Assembly: GCA_018136815.1 (NCBI GenBank)
Contig: CM030938.1
Span: forward strand, 532,128-596,127
Length of the DNA: 64,000 nt
Reading direction: 5' to 3'
Source of the DNA: Isochrysis galbana
Lineage: Eukaryota > Haptophyta > Isochrysidales > Isochrysidaceae
The notes beneath the pieces are model-generated. The model had not been told where the DNA came from. It worked only from the letters and a program-made list of their open reading frames with translations, and did no database searches. Below, piece after piece: positions 55,532-64,000 of the stretch (positions are counted from its first letter, which is position 1; each line of letters starts with the position of its first letter). A program made the position numbers and the translations under genes.

Positions 55532-57846
55532 TTTCCCGCAAGGATCGCTCTTAAGATCGACCTAACGGACCTGCCGTCCGCGTTGCCATATTGGATGTTA
55601 TAAAAGTCAGTCAGGATGTACCTCCACGCCAGGATGCCTAAGTATCCCGAGGAGGGGTGCGGTCTGTCCACTTGATAGCAGAAAAGACGTTGGGCTGTTT
55701 CGGATCCCGGCCTAAGGTTGATCCCCAGAAGTCCTTCTATGAATTCAAAGATGGGCTCCGTCGCGATGCATGAGGCCAGGTGGGCGGAGCTTTCAGGGGC
55801 TATGCCGCAAAAGCGGCATGTTGGATCGTCAGCAAAGCGGTTCGCTGTAGCTAACCTCCTATGTAGGATATGTTTGAAATGCAAATAAGAGTCTCTAGGC
55901 GTCAAAAAGTTATATTTGTATAGTTGCGATATTTGTTTCCACTTTCCCGAGAGGACCGGTAACCTTTTCTCCCATCTTAGTGTGGATTTTTGTGTTTTGG
56001 TTTTCCTCAAAGCGAGGAACGCTTTAGTCAAGTCCCTGACACTTACATCCTCTAGTGTTGTACGCGTGCCGCGTAGCATGTATTCTTGAGGTAACGGGTA
56101 CGCCGTTTCCGCCGGGCCGTCGTACGCACGTCCCCACTTCAGCGGGGTGTACAGTTCGTCGGGCAGTAGTTGCGGGCTAATCCGCTCGTGAACGTGGGGC
56201 TCTCCCATGACATTGAGCTGGACTTTGTGGTAGTCGCCTCCTCGGCGCAGATAAAAGTTATGGTCTATGTCCACTAGGATCTCGCCTAGATCGTGTGCGT
56301 CCGGATCTTCCTGAGGGACTATCTCTTGCTCCTCTGGAGCCGGGGGCGGAGTCTTCGCTTGTTTTCTAAGAAGGTTCATATAATCGAAAGTGGTATGTAT
56401 TAGTCTTGATCTCGTCCACTCAGAAATCTTTTCCCACGACTTAAGAAAGGGGCCTACCGATATGTAATTTCCCCTATGGCGTATCCAACGTTCTCCGTCC
56501 GGCAAGTAGGCCGCGCATTCTTCAATAGTGTAAACGTCCCCCGTATCCGGGTTTATGGTGTTGTGAACAATAACTGTCTGTAGAGACTCCCATTTCGACC
56601 TATGTGAGTGGTGAATAGCCCGAGGCTTGTGGAAAAGATTGTGCCATATCGGGGAGCCCTGGGTGCCTTCTCGTGTGATTTCTCCCCTAAGGAAGTTGAT
56701 CCTTCTGAAGTTTTCCAGCGCATGCTTCCAGAAGGCCGGGAGCGTGTTATTGCCGCGAATGCTAGCCGTGAGGCTCTTCGAGTCGACCTTTGAAAAGACC
56801 GCCGCTCGCCCTAAGGGGGTGCGGCTGAACCATTGATCCAAGACTATCTTCCACTCCGCCATTGACGGGTTAAGATATCGGACTATCCATATCGCTTGGA
56901 GCGCCCTCGTGTGTTCGGCCATGGGAAGTAATCCGACCCCCAGTAGGGGCCCGTCTTCGCTCGTGCCTACCCTCGGATATGCCGGAAGGGTTATCCATTT
57001 CGGACCCTCTTGCGAGGAGCCCAGCTCGTCCACCTGTAGCCGGGGAGACCTATCCCATAGTATAGTTTGAACGTCCGAGTCTATGGCCTCCATGAACCAT
57101 GCCGGAGGGGTGGACGTGGATAGCCAATATCTCGGCGTCCCGTAGATTATGAAGTTTACTAGTAGCGTCCTCCCGTGAATGGAGAGACTCTTCAGACCCC
57201 TCCAGGTTGCGACCTTTTTCTTAAGCTTTGCGTAGAGCTTTTCCCAGAAGGAGTCTTCGGGCTCCTCTTCCTCATCAGGTGGAGGAGAAGCAAAAGGGGT
57301 GGTGTTGTGGAGAGTCGGCTTTGGATCCGATTGAGGATCCGCCCGCTTGCGCGATGGCTGCTGTGGTTGTTGGGCTTGTGGCTGCTGGGCTTGCTGGGCT
57401 GGATCCTTCCCTTTGTGTCCATGCGCAGCTTGCGCGTATGTCCTGGCTGCTTGAGTTGGTTGTTGGTTTGAGGGCGCAAAGGCCCCCAAAATGGATTGTT
57501 GTGTTAAGTGCCCGCCCCCGAGGGGTGCACTGATGGTAGGAATGGCCGCCATGGGGGTGGCAGCAGAGCTGCCACCTCCCATGGGGAGTCCTTGAGTTGG
57601 TGGAGGAGCGGAGGGGTTGGGTGGCAGGGCATTGCCCTGGGTCTGGTTGTCACCAGGGAACAGGACTCTGCCTGTTCCCTGGTTCTGTGGCAGCTTGGGA
57701 GGCGAGGGTGGTGCCGTCATGTCGACGTCGTTGTCAGGCGGCGCGGCGGCCTGTGGGCGCTTGGGCTCCGGCGGTTTGGGGCGGCCCCGTTGGGGCGTCG
57801 TGACGGCGGGGGGCTGGGAGGTGGGAGCGGTCGGCGCGCGCTCCAT
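55532..57846 (-). CDS. ORF1-N/ORF2-C fusion protein (RT deleted)
   Basis: About 770 codons of element C (the frame continues to 54931 through LINE B). MERAPTAPTSQPPAVTTPQR and the Pro/Gln region match A and B up to PPPDEEEEPEDS. Directly after, in frame, comes FWEKLYAKLKKKVATWRGLK, SLSIHGRTLLVNFIIYGTPR, DVQTILWDRSPRLQ, the post-RT region of LINE ORF2 proteins. After it come DQWFSRTPLGRAAVF and a C-terminal finger CRFCGIAPESSAHLASCIAT (C-x2-C-x8-H-x4-C), like the zinc motif at the end of many LINE ORF2 proteins. The joint keeps the frame across the deleted endonuclease and RT. A single polypeptide linking ORF1 N-terminus and ORF2 C-terminus is therefore possible. Expression is unknown. Confidence 0.75.
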
Positions 57847-57851
57847 CGCTA

Positions 57852-57869
57852 AAACTATAACAATAGTTT
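57852..57869 (-). promoter_or_regulatory. 5' hairpin of element C
   Basis: Sense AAACTAT-TGTT-ATAGTTT, 5 nt before ATGG at 57846. Confidence 0.85.
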
Positions 57870-58912
57870 TTTGGCACCTGATACTGAGAGCAGATAGATG
57901 TACACCGGCGGCGAGCGCCCCGCGCTACACACATGTCGCGCCATCTCGTGAAGTGTATGAGCGCTCCCTACAGTGAGTGAGTGGGAGACGAAGGAACAGA
58001 GGCAGCTCAACAGAGGGATGGTGGGCGGTGGGCGAGGGCGTCGAGAACTGCTCACCGGCCACGGCAGTGGTCCGGCAGTGGTCCAAGATAATTAATGTGC
58101 CACCATGGCCTTGCGACTCCCTCTCCCTCCCGGTCCACCAGAGCCCCTACTCCTCTCGCCTCGCGCTATTGTCAGACTTTTGTACAGCCGTTTTGGGCCC
58201 GCTCCACGTGCTGCGACGGTCGTGTGAGAACGACGCGAGCGCGACGGAGCAACGCTGGCAGGGTAGTGTGCCTGCGGTTCTGTCTCACCTGTGGGAGCCC
58301 TGCGGCAGCCCGCATAGTGGCTAGGTGGCTAGGCCAGATGTGTCGGATCAGCCCGATGAAAGCGGGAGTCCTGCCGGCACTTCCCAAAAATAGAACGTCA
58401 AACTTTTGGCAACGAGGGGTACTCTCTCAATGCCAATGTCCGAGGAGAGCGTTATTTTGGTAAAAGTGAAAAGTGTGCGTATTTGCCAGGCAGGTGGGCT
58501 ACTGTATCGTTCGTTGCGAACCCAAATCCCCCCCCCCCCCCCCCCCCCCCTCCGCGAGTATACTTTACACCGGCCAAGAGAGAGAGCCTCCGCCCCATCA
58601 TCAGCAACAACTGCCAATGTACTCTGTGGCCAGGGGGAAGGGGAGGGGGGGGGGAGGGGGAGGAGGGGGCAAGTCTTTCTGCGAGATACTATTGTTTGGT
58701 GGGGGCCCCCCAAGGCCAGCCCTCGGCCAGGCGGTAGGGCTCAAGGGCTCGCCACGAAAACGAAGAAAGCTTCATTTACAGAGAGGTGATAAAGAGGTTA
58801 GAGTAGTGACAAGAGGAAGAAGAGGAAGAAGGACGGGAGAGAAGGGGGGAGGGGGGCGCGGAAGACGGGAGAGCCGCGGCGGTCCGAGCTGGACGGCCCG
58901 AGTTCCAACTTG
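57870..58912. other. Intergenic and leader region before the E2 gene
   Basis: No recognised gene. A C run at 58529-58550, G/A-rich from 58637 and from 58800 to 58880. Holds the promoter of the downstream UBE2Q-like gene; no motif identified. Confidence 0.55.
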
Positions 58913-60430
58913 ATGATGGAGCCGGCCGCCTCCACCGTTACGCCCGAGGAAGAAGAGGGAGAGGATGAGGTGGAGGCGGCGGCCGAGATGCGCATGGCCT
59001 CGATCCACCGCGGCTTTGCTGTTGCCAAGGCCAAGGGCATCCCGGCTGCCACACGGCTCATGAAAGAGCTTCGTCAGGCGAGTCTGCAGATAAGGAGGGA
59101 GAGGGAGCGCAGGAAGAGGAGGCCTGTGGCGCGAGTGCGGATGAGTGGGAGGGGTGGGAGGCAGGCTGCGAAGAAGAACGAGGTGCGGCTTGGCAAGTGC
59201 AACGAGAGGAAGTGGTCGGGAAGGAGAAGACGCGGTATGGGCAAATGGTGTAAGCGTGAATTGAGAGGATGGGGAGAGAAGAAGGAGAGAGAACGCTGGG
59301 GGATGATGGGATTAGAGGCCAGACGTGGAGGGCGGACGGACGGACGGACGGACGGACGGAGAGAGGGAGAGAGGGAGGAAGAGAGGGAGAGTGCGAACGG
59401 GAGAGGGCGGGCGGGCGGGAGGGAGGGAGGGAGAGAGAAGAGGGAGGCATGTAGGGGAGTGCAGGGAGATGCTGGCATTAACCACTCATCCCATCTAGGC
59501 GTTTTTCGTCTGTTCTCCTCTTTCTCGTCTCTTCTCCTGTTCCCCGCCTCTTGATGGAAAATGTTGTAGGCGATTTCTAACTTCTTGAGAGAGCCTCGTC
59601 CCCAGCGCTGCATCAGTGGTCCACACTTGATTCTCCCTTCATCTGACTGCTCATCAGGTCTGCCTCACCGGCTCCTTCGAGGTGGATCTCGTCAACGACG
59701 ACCTCATGGTGTGGGAGGTGACGTTGTTCGACTGGGTGTTCGATCCATCTTCGAAGCTTCATCAAGATCTGGAAGCCATCTCGGTAGCCAACTCTGACCT
59801 CTTTGCTGTGATTCTACGCATTCATTTCCCGGCCGATTTCCCGTGCGTAATGACCCTGCTGATGCAAGGAAGGTGGCCACCAAGCAAGCACAGAGCCTTT
59901 TGCCTCAGACACGCCCTTGACCTGATGTTGCCCGATCGCCGTGTAGGTTTGCACCGCCACTAGTGTACATCGCCCGACCGACCCTCCGTTCCGAACACAT
60001 CTTTGACGGCGCACTGTGTATGGAAATGCTCGTAGACTGGCAACCGCAATACGGTGCGAAGCTACTCCATCGATGTTACCGAACATCGCCCCTATTTCAA
60101 TAGCCCACGGAGAAGTTGCTTTCGGCAAGATGCTAGCTTTCATGTCCGGCTGCTTTATGCGCTCCATCACGACGCAACCTCCCACGGTCGATAGCCTAGT
60201 GGCTGACTGTGACCGAGCCATGCACCTTGTTTTACATAGGTAACATCGAGTTCATGCTTGTCCAGATCTGTGCCTTCTTATCGGGCTCTGGTGCTCGGGT
60301 CGAATCGGCCTGTGCAAAGGAAGGATGCGATCACAAAAGCGCGGGCGCGACGCATGAGTCAGCAAAACGAGCGTATGAAAGGTTGAAGGCGTTCCACAAC
60401 AAGCAAGGATGGTCATCTGCAGGGCTGTGA
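58913..60430 (+). CDS. UBE2Q-like ubiquitin-conjugating enzyme E2, four exons
   Basis: Exons 58913-59077, 59658-59842, 59947-60053 and 60240-60430, giving 215 residues. Intron 1 (580 bp) has a GC donor (CAG|GCGAGT) and AG acceptor; intron 2 (104 bp, phase 2) and intron 3 (186 bp, phase 1) are GT-AG. The product reads MMEPAASTVTPEEEEGEDEV, RLMKELRQ, then FEVDLVNDDLMVWEVTLFDW, ISVANSDLFAVILRIHFPAD, FPFAPPLVYIARPTLRSEHI, FDGALCMEMLVDW, NIEFMLVQICAFLSGSGARV and ends AFHNKQGWSSAGL. 'DGALCMEML' holds the predicted active-site Cys141. The V-N-D-x-x-x-x-W-x-V start, GAxCMELL-type active site and tail match the UBE2Q branch of E2 enzymes, which carry ubiquitin from E1 to substrate or E3. Short, with only a brief acidic N-terminal extension compared with animal UBE2Q1. 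Confidence 0.93.
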
Positions 60431-61474
60431 CTTAGATCGGGCCTCTTAGAAGTCCTTTTGGACAAAGGTTCTACGTTGGCGGGCTTGGCGTCAATCATTC
60501 CTAGTTTGAGAGCGCAATCTGCATTCAGACATGAGATTGGTGTTGATTCGAAGGGCGCAATCAAAGTGCGCATAGAAAGACCGTTGCTCAGTCGAGCGAG
60601 GGTAGGTAAGAGGCCGGCGAGGATGGTTTCATGCGGTCAAACTCCTCAACCTCCTCCTCATCCTGATTTTGCAGAAGAGCTACTAGAGTTCTTTGATATT
60701 ATCGGGCCACAAGCCCCTAGATGTGAAACACCGCAGAGCAGGGGGGGCCTCCAAACTCCAAACACAGGCAAATACGGCCCGTTTTTGGCTTTTCTTTTTC
60801 TAGGAACACGGGAACCTCGTAAACACGGTATGCAACTAGGGAGGGCGTTTGAAACAAGGTGAAAACGGGCGGTTTTTGTTTTTGGCCGCTATACAAACAT
60901 GGTAAATCCGTGTTTACCATTACCAAGTTCCAAGTTCCATGTGTGGCTAGGCTCAACCTGCTACCCTGTACACTCTGCACACTGCTGGCTGTTCAACGTA
61001 CTTTTAGCTATAGCTAGGGGTCACGGGGAGGCGCCTCTTGCCTCGTGCCCTCCCCTTGTCAGTCAAGCCCTCATACCTCATAGCGCAGAGCCACGCCTTT
61101 TTCTGCGCATGTGCATTTGCTGAGCGCTCAACACTACAACCACAACTCAAACCCATCCGAAGCGCGCGCCTAGCCATATATTTATATCTACACTCTATCA
61201 ATTCGACCGCACTAGCCAGCCATCGTACCGATCCCTCCCCCTCACCTCCACCTCTGAGCCACAGACCGGAGCGCATCGAAGAATCGTTTGAGCTCTTCTT
61301 TCCGGGCATCATGGATCATGGCCTACCCACCTACTCGTACCATCCCCACGGTAGAAACACTTTACTGTGGCTCTAGCTGTTATATGGGGCTGAATACTAC
61401 TGTGAAAACAAGCATTCCAGCACCAAGATGATAGGAATTGAGTGTACGGCACCTCGCGGATCGATCCCCGGTCG
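60431..61474. other. Intergenic with repeat remnants
   Basis: 60458-60862 has an unassigned frame (SLRAQSAFRHEIGVDSKGAI, DFAEELLEFFDIIGPQAPRC). 60838-60920 is a copy of the GGAGGG-GTTTGA repeat. The remainder shows nothing recognisable; promoter of the racemase-family gene. Confidence 0.45.
60838..60920. repeat. GGAGGG-GTTTGA dispersed repeat, copy 3
   Basis: GGAGGGCGTTTGAAACAAGG and a GTTTTTGGCC block, related to 12634-12726 and 28990-29072. Preceded by CAACTAGG, a short word also seen at the far end of the other copies. Confidence 0.45.
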
Positions 61475-62179
61475 ATGTCGTCCGCTTCCGTCCGCCGCGT
61501 CGTGTGTATCCACGCGATGAAGGCATCGCTCGCGCCCACTGAGCGAGCGTTCGCGCGTGGCTTCCCGCAGGCGCAGGTGGCCCACCTGCTCGATGGCAGC
61601 CTCAGCGTCGACGTCGCCGAGAGCGGGTGCGACCGGGTGATGGAGGATCGCTTCTCGGCGCTCGGCAAGTACGCCCTCGAGCACATGTCTGCCGACGCCA
61701 TTCTGTTCACCTGCAGCGCATTCGGTTCGGCCATCGAGCGGGTACAAGCTGAGAGCAGCATTCCCGTGCTCAAGCCGAACGCCTCTCTCCAGCACGAGAT
61801 CGTGAGTCGTGGGGGCACAGCGGGTGTGCTGTCCATGTTTCGACCCACTCTCGATTCGATTGTGCAGGAATTGAACCAGATGGCATCCGCTGAAAGCAAA
61901 TCCCTCAGGGTTGTGCCCTACTTTGTTGAAGGGGCGCTGGAGGAGCTTCAGAGGGGAGAAGACGCACGCTGCGGAGAACTCATTGCGAACGCAACACTGC
62001 GCCTCTTGGATGATGAGCCGCATATTTCGAGTATCGCCTTGGCCATGTTTTCGATGGCCTTTGCTCGACCACAGGTCACTACAGCCGTGGCCCACTTGGC
62101 TGCTCATCGACCCGATTTGAAAATAATCACCTCACCGGACGCTGCTATCGCAGATCTCCGGTCAGTGCTGAATGCTTGA
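61475..62179 (+). CDS. Asp/Glu racemase-superfamily protein, single catalytic Cys
   Basis: 234 residues from MSSASVRRVVCIHAMKASLA (11 further codons upstream are in frame but lie outside the family's usual start). Family landmarks: IHA...PTERAF, HLLDGSLSVDVAESG, MEDRFSALGKYALEHMSADA, ILFTCSAFGSAIERV (first catalytic-type Cys80), PVLKPNASLQHEIVSRGGTA, VLSMFRPTLDSIVQEL, YFVEGALEELQRGEDARCGE and SIALAMFSMAFARPQ. In two-Cys racemases the last motif carries the second Cys (usually in a GC[TS] context). Here it is Met/Phe, as in several uncharacterised members and in arylmalonate-decarboxylase relatives that use only one Cys. Reaction cannot be assigned: candidates are racemisation or isomerisation of small acids. 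Single exon, cytosolic by sequence. Confidence 0.87.
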   Translation: MSSASVRRVVCIHAMKASLAPTERAFARGFPQAQVAHLLDGSLSVDVAESGCDRVMEDRFSALGKYALEHMSADAILFTCSAFGSAIERVQAESSIPVLKPNASLQHEIVSRGGTAGVLSMFRPTLDSIVQELNQMASAESKSLRVVPYFVEGALEELQRGEDARCGELIANATLRLLDDEPHISSIALAMFSMAFARPQVTTAVAHLAAHRPDLKIITSPDAAIADLRSVLNA

Positions 62180-62484
62180 CCCTCGAATGCATGCTACATG
62201 CTTGCTGCTACACACGGGAGGTATAGGCTTCAAGAGTTACTTTGTTTATGCCGTCGCCAAGGTGTAGCGCCTGCACTCGTATGCCCTCGACAGTTGACGG
62301 CTATCTGATTGAGAAAATCAGCCTGCTTTTGTCGCTTGTTTCTGGATGCTCTGAGCTCTGAGTGAAGTGTTGTATGCACTCTCCCGTGCTCTCTGGCGGC
62401 GATTCGCCATTCGCGCCAGGCGCTAGGCGTAGCCCAGTCAGACTAGCCAGTCATTCATTCGCTTTTTAAGGCGCTACTTATTCA
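62180..62484. other. Intergenic, nothing recognised
   Basis: 3' flank of the racemase-family gene. Confidence 0.5.
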
Positions 62485-62720
62485 CTATTTCCCACCTGCC
62501 CTGGGTGTCCAATGATCTTCCAACCCCAACCTACCCCGGTATCTGCATCCTCTCTTATGCGACCCCTTTCCCGCGCACACGGAAGATAAGCTGGCGCGTC
62601 GTCGGTGCGAACGAAGGAATCGACGCCCTCGCCCCCCTCCTTGCTCCTTGCCCCGCGCGCGGCGGTCTATTTCTGCTACTGTTTTGTTTGGGAGTCTGAC
62701 ACATGACACGGTCGGCCACG
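62485..62720 (-). repeat. Fragment related to LINE copy A 3' tail
   Basis: Matches 6610-6830 in scattered blocks: TATTTCCCACCTGCCCTGGG then TGTCCAA-GAT[T/C], and the CCGCGCGCGGCGGTCTAT region. Probably the 3' UTR of another MERAP-type element, 5' truncated. Confidence 0.55.
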
Positions 62721-62996
62721 GAAAGAGAAAGGGCGGGAAGGGGTGGGGTGGGGGGAGGCTGTGGCTGTGGTTGTGGTTGTGTGGTCGGGGATGAAGTAAG
62801 AGCGGGAAAAATAAATATACTGGTATGAAGATTCTGGCGGGTCAACACCTACTACTATCTAGGTACAAACTACCTCCCCACCGACATCGCCCTTAGTTTC
62901 CTTCTTTATTCGTCGAGCGTCATATATATATGGTGTCTGTGCGTATACGATGTCATATGAGCGACCAATGGTCATATCTATGCTATATGACTCTCA

Positions 62997-63014
62997 ACTA
63001 AGTTTATACTTGGT
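62997..63014 (+). promoter_or_regulatory. 5' hairpin of element E4
   Basis: ACTAAGT-TTAT-ACTTGGT, same as G, 6 nt before ATGG. Confidence 0.77.
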
Positions 63015-63215
63015 TGACCCATGGGGGGGCACGAGCCCCCCCCTCTCTCCACTCCTCCCCTGCCATGGGGGAGGAACCACCCATCCTCCTGGCATGCCTG
63101 ATGGCTTGCCAGGAGGCCACTGCCCTGCTGACCCACTCTCTCACTCACAGGCACGCCTGATTCGCTCGTCCTGGCCAGTCGTGGCCGCGCTGATGTTGCG
63201 TTACAACAACAACAA
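62997..63215 (+). mobile_element. E4: SINE-like element, 5' portion
   Basis: Hairpin (62997-63014), TGACCC, ATGGGGGGGCACGAGCCCCC (a second GC stem), then a block matching E1 to about 63190 (CCTCCTGGCATGCCTGATGG, CTGCTGACCCACT, CTCGTCCTGGCC). It then diverges into AACAACAACAACC and AT-rich DNA. 3' part of the family is absent. No target duplication was identified. Confidence 0.68.
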
Positions 63216-63429
63216 CCGGGAGAAGTCTTCATAAGTGTGTATGTATTTGTGTGTCATGTCACATATAATCCACATATAATCATAATTAATGTATAATGTA
63301 GGTAGAGGTAGGAGATAGAAGATAGAGGTAGGTAGGGGGACGCGCACGATCTTAATGGCTCGAGTTTTTTTTGTGCGCGCGGGTTTTTTTTGGCGTTCCT
63401 TAAGGGAATGTGTTGCGGACGCACTTGCG

Positions 63430-63545
63430 GCACCACAAATTGCTACAAGTTTGACGACAAATTTGGGCAGTCAGCTACAAGAATCCCGCAAGTTTTGCCG
63501 ACAAATTTGGGCGAATTCCGCTAAAAATATTTACCTGGCCCTAGG
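63430..63545. repeat. CAAATTTGGGC imperfect duplication
   Basis: CAAGTTTGACGACAAATTTG and CAAGTTTTGCCGACAAATTT about 40 bp apart, ending ACCTGGCCCTAGG. See 46060-46160 for a similar arrangement. Confidence 0.45.
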
Positions 63546-63905
63546 TATATGTTGGGTTGGTTGGTCGGGGCTGTACCACGTGCTTTCGCACGAGGCCAGT
63601 GCCGCGACAGTGGAGGGGCCCAGCCCGGAGACTATCCCTATGGGAGGCATCGCTTTGATGCCCTGGCCCTCTTTGGTCTTTGGGGCTGGCCACAGTTGGC
63701 AGGAGGGGTGGACAGAGCTAGGTGAGCATGGTGGCCATGGTGGCCATGTGGCCGTGTGGCCTTCTGGGGGCGGCACGGGCCGTGGCTCGTGCACACCTGG
63801 TCAGTCTTGGGGGCTGTTCGCGGCCGCTTTGGCGGCCCGGCGGTGGTCATGGCCCGATCGACCGGCGCGGCGGGGGTGGCGGCAGGAGGGGAGGGGAGCG
63901 ACGCG
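63531..63905 (-). other. Possible ORF1-like N-terminus of another element
   Basis: Minus-strand frames contain MTTAGPPKRPRTAPKTDQVC and MHEPRPVPPPEGHTATWPPW. The PPKRPR and Pro/His-rich composition resembles the start of MERAP ORF1 (RPKPPEPKRPQ). It also holds a GGCATCG-CTTTG-ATGCC type internal stem like those in ORF1 of A-C. No terminal hairpin found. Frames are interrupted. Weak call. Confidence 0.35.
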
Positions 63906-64000
63906 CTGTCAGAGCAAGGCTGATCTCACTCTTGGAGATTGCCTGCGAGGGCGCGCCGGCAGCTAGCGCGGAACGCGGTTCTTGTGGGGAGCTCATGGAG

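Larger units (their letters stand above)
55532..57869 (-). mobile_element. MERAP element C: ORF1 start fused to ORF2 tail
   Basis: Sense order: hairpin (57852-57869), ORF1 N-terminal 200 codons, then in frame the C-terminal region of ORF2, down to the junction with LINE B at 55531. The RT core and endonuclease are missing. The open frame runs on into LINE B but that part is not meaningful. Right flank is unique DNA; no target duplication could be matched because the 3' end is replaced by B. Confidence 0.83.

Overview
This is nuclear DNA of a GC-rich, intron-containing eukaryote, most likely a unicellular alga with a secondary (red-derived) plastid. A haptophyte is my best guess, but I cannot prove it from the sequence. 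The grounds are spliceosomal introns in a three-exon uL14 gene, a four-exon UBE2Q-type E2 gene and a two-exon kinase gene; a nuclear ferredoxin-dependent glutamate synthase whose N-terminus looks like a signal peptide followed by a transit peptide; and a genome crowded with LINE-like retroelements, hAT transposons, MITEs, minisatellites and long GA/TC and poly-G/poly-C tracts. Two 100-base runs of N (10001-10100 and 35101-35200) mark scaffold gaps.

Layout of cellular genes: a single-pass membrane coiled-coil protein of unknown function (2251-4629, -); Fd-GOGAT (13526-18253, +); an oligopeptidase B-like serine peptidase (23461-25806, -); a thioredoxin-fold secretory-pathway protein (27724-28509, -); a Trp-repeat (Sfi1-like) fragment and an aspartyl/asparaginyl beta-hydroxylase on either side of the second gap (34476-36569); a CAMK-like kinase (39799-41207, -); ribosomal protein uL14/RPL23 (42122-42772, +); an unrecognised NLS-bearing protein (44387-45121, -); a FUT8-like glycosyltransferase (48276 to about 50240, -); a UBE2Q-like ubiquitin-conjugating enzyme (58913-60430, +); and an Asp/Glu racemase-superfamily protein (61475-62179, +). 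These are unrelated housekeeping genes with no operon logic.

The rest is mostly mobile DNA. The dominant theme is a retroelement group here called 'MERAP' after the N-terminus of its ORF1. Two LINE copies (A, 6511-9892; B, about 52510-55531, nearly identical to A) carry ORF1 with two CCCH-like fingers and an overlapping ORF2 that begins with an APE-type endonuclease. Three derivatives (C, D, F) and a fragment (G) have lost the reverse-transcriptase core. In C and D the ORF1 start is joined to the tail of ORF2. A second set of short, SINE-like elements (E1-E6) shares the same 5' end.

The most striking observation is a small stem-loop (7-bp stem, 4-nt loop) present at ten element 5' ends, 4-6 nt before an ATGG start. 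The stem sequence changes between families while pairing is kept. Where target-site duplications define the element end (A, E3, F), the hairpin is the element's 5' terminus to within 0-3 nt. Target-site duplications of 62, 22, 17 and about 10 bp were found for A, E3, F and a MITE.
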